64,000 nt of DNA, taken from positions 31,308,727 to 31,372,726 of the forward strand of contig CM038048.1 in the NCBI GenBank assembly GCA_021397845.1, given 5' to 3'. Under the pieces are notes generated by a model that saw only the letters and a list, made by a program, of their open reading frames with translations, was not told the DNA's origin and did no database searches. The position numbers were made by a program, and so were the translations under genes. The DNA comes from Areca catechu (lineage: Eukaryota; Streptophyta; Magnoliopsida; Arecales; Arecaceae). Positions 32,272 to 44,143 of this stretch are shown piece by piece (the stretch's first letter is position 1; the number at the start of each line of letters is the position of its first letter).

Positions 32272-33975
32272 TGTTGATCCCATAAGTGATTTTGATGATA
32301 ACCAAATATTGGAGCATGTACATTTATTTCTAACAACTCTTCAAGTGTTTGATAAATTTTTGTAGGATGAATAACATATTCAAACTTCATCTCCTACACT
32401 TCTATTTTCTTGGTTGAGTTGTGTTGTAAATATTTTTGTAAAGAAGAATCCAATCAAAATGCTAAGAAAAAATCAATTAAAAGGGTTACTTCTGTGAGTG
32501 TGTGTGCCATGAATTTTAGTTTGAGTTGGTATTGTGTGAAATTGTAAAAGAGTTGGTGAGAGTTTTCTTTAAGTTCAATTATAAAAATCCTGAAGAAGAC
32601 ACTCAAGCCGACCCCAAGTAATGAAGAGCTAACTCTAATTACTAGCACGCAGCAAGGATTCTGGAACGTAGCAATCCAAGCCGACTCGATGGAAAGCGAG
32701 CTGACCCCTCTAGAGTCCATTTCCTGAAGATTTTTAAGAATAGCCAGGCAAGCCGACCCGAACCAAAAAGAGCCAACTTTGCCAGACCTAATTTTGAAAG
32801 CTTGAGAAAGCGAGCCGATCCGAACTGCATTGAGCTGACTCTTACAGAGTGAGGTTTTTCGAACCTGAGAAGAAGAGCCAATCCAAGCTGAAAAGAGCTG
32901 ACTCCTTGAGTTCAAGATTTTCAAGATTCAAGTTCGAGCCGACCCGAGCGACAAAGAGCCAACTCGTCCGGAGTGATGTTTTGCGCCCTGAGACAAAGAG
33001 CCGATTGCATTAAAGATTTGGCGACTCAATCCATCGACTCGAAGGATCCGAGCCGACTCGAAGGAATCCGAGCCGACTCGAATGCCGCTTTCAGGTATCC
33101 AACGGCTAATTCCAGAATTTATTTTTGAATGCTAAAAAGTACTCAAACGGTCAAAAATCATTCCCCAATGGTCTACAATGGCTAGAACTGCCTTGGGATG
33201 ATGGAAGACTTTAAATTTGAAGGATTTGAACTTCCTTGAAGCAATGAATGAATGAGAGAGTTCTTCAAAGAAGAGAGCTTCATTGAATATCCTACCTACC
33301 AACAGCAAAAGAGCATAAGAGCATTCAAGTCAAGCTTTAAGTCTTCACCAACTCCAAGCTGAAGCTTGAAGCAACTTTGGGAAGAAACCACTGAAGTAAT
33401 TAAAGCCTATTTAAGTGCATTCAAGTGGACTTCCAACAAGCTGTACCAGCAACTATCCGACAAATTGAGTTTGTCATTTTTGTTGCATTTCTTTCAATTC
33501 AATCTTTGAATTGTTGGGTTATTGGTGAGCTCGGTTGAAAAACCAAATAAGTTCTTGGTGAGCCTTATTAAAACTAAGGGTTAGGTTCTTGGTGATCCTG
33601 TGAAAACCAAGTTGGGTTTCTTTGGTGAGCCTGTTTAAACCAAAGGGTGTTGGGTTCTCTTTGGTGATCCCGTAAAATCAAAGTATAAAGGTTTTGGGTT
33701 GTGATCCTGTAAAACAATCATACTGTATTCGGGTGTGAGTATAGTAGAAATCCCAAGTGGTATCTTGGATAGTGGACGTAGGAGCTGGGTTGCTCCGAAC
33801 CACTATAAATTTGGTGTGTTTATGTTGTGCTTTCTTGACTTTATTTAGCTTCTCCATCTTATAATTCTATCATAGCACATACTACTTGCAAAGAATTTTG
33901 AATTGCACATTACTTGTCTCTAATTTTTTAAAAGATCCAATTCACCCCCTCTCTTGGGTAGCCACCTGGGCAACA
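32272..33975 (+). repeat. SIRE-1 3' LTR
   Basis: 1704 bp, from TGTTGATCCC to GGGCAACA. The start and the end match the SIRE-2 5' LTR (46895-48562). Conserved block GTGGACGTAGGAGCTGGG (from 33772) followed by ACCACTATAAA is shared with SIRE-2, SIRE-3 and SIRE-4. A C-rich run precedes TCTTGGGT near the 3' end. Short repeats of the type GGTGAGCC..TAAAACCA at 33520-33720 are also shared with SIRE-2. The partner 5' LTR is outside the window. Confidence 0.9.
32600..33090. repeat. Cluster of GAGCCGACTCGA-type half-palindromes in the SIRE-1 LTR
   Basis: About fourteen degenerate copies of GAGYCRACTC, often alternating with AGAGCCGACTC or AGCCGACCCGA, in about 480 bp. The core is a near-palindrome. 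Sireviruses of other plants carry palindrome clusters in the same part of the LTR (established), though with other sequences. Confidence 0.75.
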
Positions 33976-35559
33976 AGAGCTCCACTTCTTTCTTTCAGAA
34001 AAGGTCATCCTAAAATGGCCCTCGAGTTCTTTCCATCAAATAGAAAGAGAGCTCTCTACTTCTCCGTCGGAAAAGCCATGGCGATTGAGATAGAGATGCT
34101 CTTTCTTTCAAGCCACACATCTTGCCTTCCTCTTCACCTCTAATAACTGTACCCTCAGGAACCAATTCCGTGTCCTCTCGGCTACATTGATGATCTCTAG
34201 TGGTCCCCTGATGATTTCCAGGTCATTGCCTCTAAGGATGGCAAAAGAGCAGAGTCTTGATTGGTTCCTTCACCTAAAGAGTCTTAATACTCTTCCTCTC
34301 ATCCTGTGTTCTCTTTATAACAAGAGATAGCCAAGTATACCAAATAACAAGAGATATGGCCAAAGTTGAAGCCAAGAACATGACTGCAGTCTCCTTTTCC
34401 TTTAATGTCATAATCCTTTAGGAGCTCTACATGGGTTACTTCAACAACTTCTAGGAAAAATCTCTGGCAACTATTGACAGCATCATCACTCTCGTCTGCC
34501 TCGATGCCGTCAACCATGGCTTTCGAGCAAGATTCTACCAAAGATTGGTAACCTCCATAGCTTCGACACCTTGTTCCTCCAAGGTAATGGTCTCTCTGAC
34601 GAGATCACGCCGAAGCTTGGCAAGCCCCAGAGGTTGATGATCACAAGAGGTCGATGCCCAACAAACTCCATCTTGGAAGTCGGCAATCACATCGCGATGC
34701 TCAACAAATTTCATCCTGGAGTCCAATGATTGATTATGTCACAATGTTCGACAACATCATAATGCTTGGCATAGATCCAAAATTCAACATACCATTGTTG
34801 ATTCTCATGTCCTACCAGGCATCCTATGTCGGTTACTCTGATGGAATGAAAATAAAATCTTACATTAACACTCCTTAAACTCGGATATGTTGTTCATTTT
34901 CAAAGGCACCATCCTCGAGACATCACTGGCTCTAGCAATCTCATCATTCTCTTGAAAAGGACCTAACCAGTCTCAGTATTCTGAAGCCAGACATCATTGG
35001 TCTAGGAATGAGTGTTTTAGCTGTATGGCCTTTTGAGTGGCATCGCAATGCTAGTCATGACATCCATATTGGTCCCCAACTGTAGCCAAATCAATGATCA
35101 TGACAACGATCGACATGTTAGATCATAGTGAAAAGTCGATTATAAACAAGCAAAATCTCCAGGCTATCTTTTCCATGGGTACTGATCATGTCAAACCAGC
35201 TAAGGCTAATGGCCTAGGACTAGTCTATGATTTTAGTGCCAATCCTTTGTGGTTTGGCCTATAATAGCTCGCAAGTGATAGCAATTGATCGATGGCTGAT
35301 CAATTATTTGGTGATCAATAAAATCTCTGAAGCAGAGCTCAAATTATCCTTTAACCTATAGTGTTTCTTGGTGCTGCTACAATGTCGATTGCTATGGAAT
35401 GAATTATGAAGAATGTCAAATCTACGGTTGGTGAATACTTGACCGAAAAAGCAACAAAGTCTATGACTGACGAATGTTCGACCAGAAAAGTAACAAAATA
35501 TATAGTTGACTAATCTCAATTGGAAGTTCAATGAAAGAATTAACAAAGATAGTTGATTG
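33976..35559. other. AT-rich stretch without a supported gene
   Basis: Target DNA on the 3' side of SIRE-1. ORFs are at most about 85 codons and none resembles a known family to me. The part 34650-35200 has degenerate repeats of a TGTTCGACAACATCATAA word that look like diverged forms of the minisatellite that follows, so this may be part of the same LTR. Confidence 0.4.
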
Positions 35560-36100
35560 ACACCCAACTATCTAAAATCAATCAGTATGTTCAACAATGT
35601 CATAAAGTTGGCTTAATTGTCAGCTAATTGAAATATCCGACAAAAATAAAGTTGGTTTAATTATCTAGCTAATCGGTATGTCTGACAAAAATAAAGTTGA
35701 CTTAATCATCCAGCTAATTGATATGTTCAACAAAAATAAAGTTGGCTTAATTATCCAGCTAATCGATATATTCGACAAAAATAAAGTTGGCTTAATTGTC
35801 CAGCTAATTGGTTTGCCCAACAAAAATAAAGCTGGCTTAATTGTTCAGCTAATCGGTATATCCAACAAAAATAATGTTGGCTTAATTATCTAGCTAATCG
35901 GTATGTTTGATAAAAATATAGTTGGCTTAATTATCCAGCTAATCGGTATGTCTGACAAAAATATAGTTGGCTTAATTATCCAACTAATTTGTATGTCTTA
36001 TAAAATATAGTTGGTTCAATTGTCCAGCTAATGGGTATGTCCGACAAAAATATAGCTGATTTAATTATCCAGCTAATCAGTATAGCTGACAATATCAAAA
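35560..36100. repeat. 45-bp minisatellite, about 12 copies
   Basis: The marker CAAAAATAAAG or a variant recurs at 35596, 35641, 35686, 35731, 35776, 35821, 35866, 35911, 35956, 36001 and 36045, giving a 45-bp period (one interval of 44). Unit words include TTGGCTTAATTATCCAGCTAATCGGTATG. Because 45 is a multiple of three, one frame gives a 71-residue repetitive ORF (35678-35893), which I regard as spurious. Its position upstream of an LTR-like tail suggests U3 repeats. Confidence 0.9.
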
Positions 36101-37056
36101 TGGTTATTTATCAGCCAAAAGATAGTTGAATCCATTCAATTTACCTGGTAATGCTATGAAGACTAATTGATCATCAAAAGATAGTTGAAGCTTTTGAGAA
36201 GGTTCAATTGATCAATTAAAGTTTATTCATTGGCTATTACTTATTTATCAGCTAGTGTCGAGACCGAAAAGGTGACACTACTCCCTTCATCCAAAAAAGA
36301 ATAAAAGTCGAAGTACTTCATTAATAGCATTTTGAGCTCGGGAGTGGAGGGCAATGTTGTGACAATGATTCAGCTACTTGGCCTCGATGAACCAATAATG
36401 AATATGACGAAGTTGGCTGATAACAAAGTTGACTAATCAATAAGTATGACGAAATGGCTAATGATGAAGTTGGCTAATGACTAATCAATGAATATAATAA
36501 AGTTGGCTCATGACGAAGTTGGTTGATGACTAACTTTGGCCGATTAACTTTGATCAACTAACTTTGGCTGACTAACTAATATGCCTGAATGACTTAGTTG
36601 GATGCAAGATAAAGAAGCCAATATCTAAAAAAGTCCTACTAAGTGGATGAAAAAGAAACAAGCTGCCACAACAGAAAGTTGTTACTTCTAACTAAAAAAG
36701 TTAGCCTTGACAAAAAGTTATTATGTTCAACCAAAAGATGTTATTTTCTAACAAAAATCGATTACCCTTGATAACTATAGAAAAGGTAAGAAGGGATCCT
36801 TGAGAGGTATATTTTTGGCTACCCCCACGCTCATTCTGGTACTTGCCATCTTCTTTTTCAGCTTCTGTTGTTGTCTATATCACCCCACTGACTTGAGTGT
36901 CGAAGTATCCCTGCCAGAAACCTAGCCCAGGGACCTTTTGCAGGTCTCCCCCCAAGGAGAGCGCCCAAGACCAAGATCTCATCCAATCGAAAGAGTGAGC
37001 TGGATCGTCTGGCACTGCCAAAGTCTCAGCCACATGTGATTGATTTATCCATAACA
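36101..37056 (+). repeat. Probable tail of an AT-rich Tat-type LTR (solo or fragment)
   Basis: ACTTGAGTGTCGAAG at 36891-36905 followed by CCCTGCCAGAAACC and GGACCTTTTGCAGGTC is the pattern found in R/U5 of the Tat LTRs in this window (for example ACTTGAGCATCGAAG in TAT-3). Degenerate GACTAACTTTGGCCGA-type repeats fill 36380-36600. A candidate end is ...ATAACA at 37056. I found neither a start nor a target duplication, and no gag or pol nearby. Confidence 0.45.
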
Positions 37057-37849
37057 ATATATATATGCATTTCTTTGTTTTCAGTGAGGAAAAGAAGGTG
37101 CTGAAATTAAATCATCCAAGTAATGATATAGAGGGATTTGTTTCATCTATTTTATCCTTACTCTCCACTATAACGTATGGTACTTTGAAAGAGGAAAAAT
37201 ATTTTACATTCGAAAAAGGATTCAGCCTTTACTATGAACGCAACTAGGAAGGCTGCAAATCCAAATCCACCTAGATGGCAATACATTTGTTGCATTTGGT
37301 TACGGTGGTGGTGAAGAGCGATCTTGGTGGTGGTGGTAGCCATGGAGGAGGGTTTAGAGATGGTAATGGCAAACACAAAGGTATTGATGGAGGTGTAGGA
37401 GGTGGTGAGGGTTTTAAAGGAGGTAGTAGTAAAGGAAAAAAAAAAAAAAGAGGCTGAAATGGAAAGTAGAAACCATGGCTAAAAAGAAGAATTGGGGAAG
37501 AAGTTTAAGTCCATATTAGCTACTTTCATGCTATATCGCCTCCCACTATGTGTCATCTGATCCATCATGGCCATTAGATAGAAGTAGCAATCAAGGAAAA
37601 AATTGAAACATTATAAAAGTTGGAGAACCTGATTGTAATGAATTAAAGATCAGGATAAAAATAAAAATCTCCAAAAAGTTCAAGATATTTAAAATAATTG
37701 CATCCTCAGCAAATGAGCAACAATCCTTTGATAAATAAAATATCACATCATCAAAATCTGGGAAATATCATATATTGCAAGACTGCTACCAAATGTAGCT
37801 AAGATTCAGAAACTCCGTTAAGAAAGGTCATGCAGACTGATACGGAACT
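37057..37849. other. AT-rich stretch with a short glycine-rich ORF
   Basis: A 60-codon ORF at 37275-37457 is Gly-rich (GGGGSHGGGF type) and ends in a Lys-rich run from a 14-A tract at 37436-37449. It could be a fragment of a glycine-rich protein gene or chance from a GGT/GGA repeat; no intron or promoter evidence. Nothing else is supported in this stretch. Confidence 0.25.
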
Positions 37850-38300
37850 ACAATGGATTGAAACTAGCTAGTGATTGGCACGCTGTGATGTGCTTCAACG
37901 GAATATGAATTTTTTTTGTTGTGCTGGAAAATCTTGACAGCCACCAAGATTTTATCTTCTTGAAGTGGCTCCCATCTCTTCTATTTGTCTGTTCATGATA
38001 CCTACAGCTTGGAGCCATGCTATAGAAAGTCAACAAAATGCATGCTTGTTGTATCTTGGACATCAGAATGGCATAGTCATCATTCGGACAGATCTAGCCA
38101 TCTTGGCAAGGTAGTTAGCCAGTTTGTTGTCTTCCAAAACATGGAAATGCTGATCTTGAAATTCCACTTATTTTCCATATTCTTGTGCCAACATGGATCA
38201 CTGCCTCTTGAGTGGATTGTAAATGATCCATTATAAGAAATGATGTGTGAATACCTCTATCAATCATTTGGGAAAACATGTTGAGGAATAGTCCCATATA
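37850..38300 (-). pseudogene. Possible decayed LINE-type RNase H fragment
   Basis: On the minus strand, pieces in two frames resemble the plant non-LTR RNase H domain. One has the pattern of its middle (GLFLNMFSQMIDRGIH then STQEAV). A later frame reads FHVLEDNKLANYLAKMA, similar to the family's V-R-E-x-N-x-x-A-D-x-L-A end. Stops and shifts are frequent. Weak identification. Confidence 0.3.
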
Positions 38301-39344
38301 CAGCAGATAAGCTGAGAACTCTTATATTACTTAACTATTAGACCCATCCATCTAAATGCCTAGGCTTTTGGATAGGACCATAATATTATGTTAGAGCCCT
38401 TGATCCTTCTTGCCTACTAAAATCTTAATGCTCCTACTTTCTAATCCACGTGTCGGCCCTTGTTCTGAGTTCCATCACTCAGGCTCTACACATGTGAGGG
38501 TGTTGAAGAACAATAGGCCTACATTAGATAGGTTGAGAACTCCTGTGATGCTTACATACTTCTAAGCACTTCTATCAAAATGCTTGGGTTTTTAGATAGG
38601 ATCCAAACAAAATGGCTCCCAAGATCCTTCTTGTAACCATGGGGCCGCAAACTAGTTCATGATGATTTATACTTGATGCTCAACTCTATATGTCATGCTT
38701 TTATGAGTAATTAAACCTTTTAGTTTGAGTCATGATGGAAATTGTGTTGTAGTATTGCACAGATCAAATATTTCAATGTTGAACATCATTGAATAAAGTT
38801 ACAGTTTTGAATCTTGTCATGAGTGCCAAAGTAAGCACCATTCTTATGCAAGGTCATCTAGTAGATGAGGCTGCCACCATTGTAGGATCCAAGGAGTGTA
38901 ATGCCATTACTATGCACCTAATCTAGCTGAACTTGCTTGCACACCCACCTTATATGCCAAACTATCTCTAGACACATAAAATAAGCAAAATTAACTGTCC
39001 TAGATACTACTATTATTAAGACCGATTGAATTAGAAATTTGATTGGTGATATTCCCTTTAATTAAAGAGCATGCAATTGGAAAAAGCTTTTATTGATTTG
39101 ATCAATAAAAAATATATAATGAGAAATTGACTAAACATATTTGAGTTAGATGTAAATATGGAAAACAAGTTTATAATTCTCATGTAATATTACTTGAATA
39201 TGCTGAAAGGAAAGACTTATCAATTGACCAAGCATCTTTTTAGGAGTTTTTAAGGTCTTGCATCACATGTCTTATGAGGACTCATTTATACAAGATCGGT
39301 AGTCTTGAGGTTACAACCATGGGAATTGAATTGACCTCTAGTAA
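38301..39344. other. AT-rich stretch, no gene seen
   Basis: No ORF above 60 codons. A short internal duplication is visible: a segment with AAATGCCTAGGCTTTTGGATAG (near 38355) recurs in diverged form near 38579. Confidence 0.4.
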
Positions 39345-41855
39345 TGTCATACCCCACATCTAAGATCATTAACTAAAGATAACCACTGCATGCTCATAGA
39401 GAGCTCTTTCTATAAGCATGCAAACCATCTTATCATACTCTTATAAAGCAATAATAGAATAATTGATCAATATATTAAGTTCAAATTTAACTAACGGAAA
39501 TTCAACTTTAATATCTAAATAAATTCAGCAATATTCAAAGATCTTACATCCACATCATACAGTTTACAATCTAAAATAAATATAAGAATGTCCTACTTTT
39601 AATCACTCTCCTGAATATATTCTTGTATCATTATAATTTTCAAAATCTATAACACTAGTAAATATGAGATAATGAGCTACACAGCTCAATAAGTAATAAA
39701 TTCTTTAACTAAATTAATCAATCAATAAAATAGATAATCATTTATACAAAGTAGGCATATAGACTTCATTAGTTCAAAATTAATTTCTAGTCTATCACAT
39801 TATCAAAATATTATTCATGTCAAATATAATTTTGATATTCAAGTTTTATTTATGAATTCAATTATATTTCTATAATTTTAAGTTCATCTCATCAGCCATG
39901 AGCTATGATCATATTATCCTTATGGCAGGATTATAATACTGCGTATCATATTGTAGTATGATGCATGTCATCTTATAGCAAATTGTGTATCATCTTTCAA
40001 TAAATTTCTTAGAAATTGATGGTCTATTGATAGTATGCTGTGTATCTGGTTACAACATAAACCTTCAGGATAAATCAAAATATCAATTTCTTAGCCCCCA
40101 TTGACAAGGTCATTCATATAGTCAGGCTAAGAGTTCAAATCATTTTGAATCAAAATTCTTTTCATGAATCATATTTTATATTTTAGTTTGATAAAAATAT
40201 ACATAATCATGTAGTAGTGAAATCAATTAAGTGTAATACAAAATAAGATCAATACTTTTAATCATGCTTCATCATAATATTTCAAAATAAAATATTTTCA
40301 ATAATAAAATATTTTCAATAATAAAATATTATTCATTATATTCATGCATCATAAATATTGTAGTTCTACTTGAGACTTGCTAACGTAGCTAGAGATGGCT
40401 GCTGAGTCGGATGGCTCTGGGTTTTTCTCTATCGAGTGCAAGCATTTCATAACCTACAAAATGAAGAAGACACGGAACTCTGGTCATAGAGGTATGGCTC
40501 TCCACGTAAGCCCTCCAATGCTTAAGTCTCTCATAGAAACAAACAAGAAAAGAAAGGAAACTATAGTTTTTGTGTGGATGGTGTAACAATAGAGTGATAA
40601 CGAGATGAAGTGAAAGTAGGTGAGGCAATGAAGATGGACATAGGCGAGGCAGTGGAAGTGGCAAATGGTCATGGTAGAATGTAGGTGAGGTGATGTTAGC
40701 GAGCTCTGGTGAGGCTCAGGAGGGTGAGCGAAGCTTAGATGAGGTAAGGTAGTCCTAGCCTTCACCTGGATAAAGGTTTGGAGCTCTTGAATCACTTTAG
40801 GAGGACAGTTGAGTCTCTCTGAAGGCGTAGGACCTTTAGGGACATTTGTCTAGGGAAAGCCCTTATAGAAAAGGAACTTTCCGATGGAATCTCTAGAGAA
40901 GGGCTTACTTGGAGGGTTCGAGAAATAAATTTATAGACAAGGTATATGGAGTACCTGGCATCTATAGGGACATTATATGATGCAGAGAGTGGTAGTCGAG
41001 CACATCATTGCAGAGTGTATACCCCTAGAGGAATGGTTAAAGATGGCATGAAACTCGTCTACCTGACAGGCATGCTTTCATAGGGCACCTGCATTAATGA
41101 ATAGTGGCTGGTATCAAAGTCATGGCATGGAGTCACCTACCCTCCTACAAGAGAAGGGTGTGTTGGGCTTCCTTGCATGAGGTCTGGGGTCACATGTTGG
41201 GATCTGAGAAGCTTGCTTCTTGTATTGAGCTGGTGGGCGAGGTGATGTTGTGCTAAGCTGGCGAGTGAGGTGGCAAGCCATGCAGAGTCCACGTAGGCTT
41301 GACTATTTATGGATGCATCCATAAACATTATGATTCAAAAGTTATTGATATAACAACCTTATGATTTACCAATAATTTAAGAAAAATGACACATTACTTT
41401 ATAGAAATGATGAACTAATAGATTTAATCAATTCAGAGATTCTCTTTTAATCTTATCTTTGATAATATTTAAACATGATTCTAGTAGACTCGGTAAAAAA
41501 TCTTGAAAAAAGAAAAAGAAAAAGAAAGACTTCTCCCAGTGGTGAATGATGGCCAGCAATAAGGGATTTCATAAGGATTTCGTCCTCTAAAAGGAGATGG
41601 ATCGGGAAAGAATTGGACTCCTTCCCGGTCTCAGATTCTAACTTTAATCAAAAGTCCAATGAGAGAAGATTCCCAATGGAAGAAGATTTCCAAATAGTAG
41701 AAGATTCCTTTCTGAAGTCGTTCATCAACTTCTATCGGGATTCCAATGAGAAAGAAGATTCCTAACATGAATCTACTTTTGGTCTTTTTTATACTTTAAA
41801 ATTCATGCAAAACTCTTTTTATTTTCAATTCTAGTAGCTAGGTTGGGATATCACA
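39345..41855. repeat. Probable solo LTR (chromovirus-like), 2.5 kb
   Basis: Starts TGTCATACCCCAC and ends GTTGGGATATCACA, so the two ends are imperfect inverted repeats with the TG...CA rule. Flanking 5-mers are agtaa (39340-39344) and agtga (41856-41860), matching at four of five positions. The interior is AT-rich with a GAGCTACACAGCTCAATAAG segment (39670) of a kind common in Del/Tekay-type LTRs. There is no PBS, ORF or second LTR inside. Coding orientation is not certain; lineage is a guess. Confidence 0.5.
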
Positions 41856-44033
41856 AGTGACTCATAAAAGAATCAAGATACCTACACATGGTCTTTAATA
41901 GACGAAACCCATGCAAAGCCTAAGTTATCGGTACATATATATGACTAGACTTAATTTGATTAAAAAGTAGAATTCAGAACCTAGTTCACTGTAGCTTTCT
42001 AGATGGATGTCTATTAATAGAGATATAATTTCACATTTTATTTCTCTTTATATTTAGTCTATTTGGTATATTTATTACCTCATTGTGATTTTAATGCATA
42101 AGTTTATGTATGAGGATTAATTTTTAGCATTATATGATTTCGCCCCTCTGGTTTCTTGCAGGTTTTTGATAATATTAGTATCAGAATTGGAAGAAATGGT
42201 TTTAAGTGAAGTTGTAGGGGACATCCCAAGCTTTCCAGAGAGTTATGGTGCATTAAAATCCAAATTTATTTGGACCTCTAAACTGTGCTTCAAAGTGACA
42301 TCTGGAAACTGGAATGTCTGTCTGTAGGCTGAAGGTTTGAAGGGGAATATCTTAAGCTTCCAAGGGCCAAATGATGTGATCCAAAGGCCTAAATTTAAGT
42401 GCATTCGATCAGCTACAAGTTTTATGAAGATCTCAAGGCCTAAAATTGTGTCTATCATATTAAAAAAAATCAGTGCAAGCAAGTAAAACAGAGTAGCTGG
42501 TTGTTGGAATCAGTTGGAGCTCTGTTGGATTGGGCTTTGATGAACGACCAAAATAGAAGATGTGAGGCTTTCAAACTTGATCCTGAGAGCTGCCAACTGA
42601 GAAGAGATTTTGTTGGAAGGATGCGAGGCCATTGAGGGTTGATTTGAATAGGAGTTGAAGTGGATAAGGTCCAAGCCATCACAGAGCAGTCGAGTTGCTG
42701 GGATTCTTGAAACAGAGGGTAGATATGGAACCAGATTTGAGCAAATCATTGGAACATGATCGATGGCTGTTGAAGCTTGATAGGCTGATTGTTGGGATTC
42801 ATCACCAAACAAATCAGGAACTGGAGGCCAAACCGACACAGCTTTGAAGGGATTTTTGAACTAAAATAGAGTACTAGCATATATGGGCTTCAATACATAT
42901 TGGGACATGGAATGGAAAGTTTGAGGCAGTCACGGAACAGGAGTTTGTTTGGGTTTGTTGGGAGATCATGAAAAAGTTTGCGGCTGGAGGAGTTCTGAAG
43001 AAACTGAAGTTCTACTAAAAAGAAAAATATATAGAGAAGTGAGTTCTTTGCATAAAGAAAAAAATAAATAACAGAGAAGGGAGATCTCTGTGGCTGGAGG
43101 AGTTCTTGGTTGGAAGAAGTGCAAATGAGCTTTATTTTCTGCTACAACAGAGCATCTATTTCTGTTGGAAAGGATAACAGAGGAAGAGATTGCTACTGCA
43201 AGAACAGAGAAGGAAATCATATCAAACTTATGTTAATTTCCTTTCCCATGATTAAGTAATTTCTTTGTTTTGATTCAAGGGACGGCTAGCTATGTTAGCA
43301 TGGTTGTGAGGTTGTGATATTAATTTAATATTATTTTTTTGCTAAATATCTATATTTTCTTGTTTTTATTGTTGATTTATTGTATAGTTTAATTGATTAA
43401 GAGGCCTATTAATTGATTGTCTATATGATTAATTACTAAACTAAGTTCTTAATATGTAATTGTTATGTAACTTTGTTAAAGTAGTACTTAGGCAAAATGA
43501 TTATGATCCCAGTTTTCATTATTGTCTAAAAAGAAATATAGAATGAATGAAATAATTTATGCTTGTCAAATTATTGTTCATTCTTAGCTTCATCCTAGTA
43601 TGTAATGCTATCAATGAATGCACGAGGATTGCTTAATACCAATTGGTTCATTGATAAGAATTTAATTTGGGCGTTTGACTTGAATTGATGAATGTAGGGA
43701 TGATTAGATTTATCTAGCTCCTAGGTAAGTCATTGGCTAAGTATTCAGAGAAAAAATAATATATTTATATACCAATGATCAATTTGCAACTTAGTACAAA
43801 AATTTCTTGAATTGAACTTGAATTGAGTTTGAAACAAATCTAAATTGAATTAAAGTTTTTCCTTATTTGCATGATTAATTAGTTGATTTGACAAATTATT
43901 CAAACCGCCCCATTTAATTGTTAATTTGATCATCATATTTAGTCTCTAGGGTTCGACCTGGACTCACTAATTCTACAAGAAAAATCATAAGAATTAGTGA
44001 AACAGTAATTAATTTTGGTGAATTTGACAAGCA
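41856..44033 (+). repeat. ATH-1 upstream region, including the Athila 5' LTR (left end not resolved)
   Basis: The LTR end is placed at about 44028-44034 (...TTTGACAAGCATCA) because an Athila-type PBS follows at once. The left end could not be found by eye; part of 41856-42160 may be target DNA. No ORF of note. Internal GGAGGAGTTCTTG/GGAGGAGTTCTGA words recur at 42985 and 43098. Confidence 0.5.
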
Positions 44034-44042
44034 TCAAAATTT

Positions 44043-44060
44043 TGGCACCGTTGCCAGGGA
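44043..44060 (+). other. ATH-1 primer binding site
   Basis: TGGCACCGTTGCCAGGGA differs at two positions from the Athila-lineage TGGCGCCGTTGCCGGGGA, which pairs with the 3' end of tRNA-Asp (established for Athila). Confidence 0.8.
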
Positions 44061-44143
44061 CTAAATTTTTCTAATCAAATTATTTATGGTTTGTAGGTCT
44101 TAATTAAGCACTTTGGTGGTAATTCCTTGCTAGTTTATGGTTT

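Larger units (their letters stand above)
1..33975 (+). mobile_element. SIRE-1: Sirevirus-type Ty1/copia element, split by a 25.5-kb nested insertion
   Basis: Copia element whose 5' LTR and first part of gag lie left of the window. It occupies 1-949 and 26445-33975; everything between is the inserted TAT-1. In order it has the gag tail with two CCHC knuckles, protease, integrase, RT, a shortened RNase H, an env-like ORF, several polypurine tracts and a 3' LTR. Gag is in the same frame on both sides of the insertion, and the order protease-integrase-RT is the copia order. The extra ORF after pol, the long non-coding 3' region with repeated purine tracts and a 1.7-kb LTR are Sirevirus traits (established for the lineage). 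All ORFs are broken. Confidence 0.92.

Noticed and set aside
33886..34143. 85-codon ORF at the SIRE-1 LTR edge as a host gene
   Set aside because: It starts inside the LTR and crosses its end, with no recognisable domain.
35560..36100. Regular 45-bp repeats considered as a CRISPR array
   Set aside because: No unique spacers separate the repeats, the whole unit repeats head to tail, and the surroundings are plant retrotransposon DNA.
37275..37457. Glycine-rich 60-codon ORF as a host gene
   Set aside because: Short, of low complexity, ends in a poly-A tract, no supporting exon or promoter; kept only as a low-confidence note.
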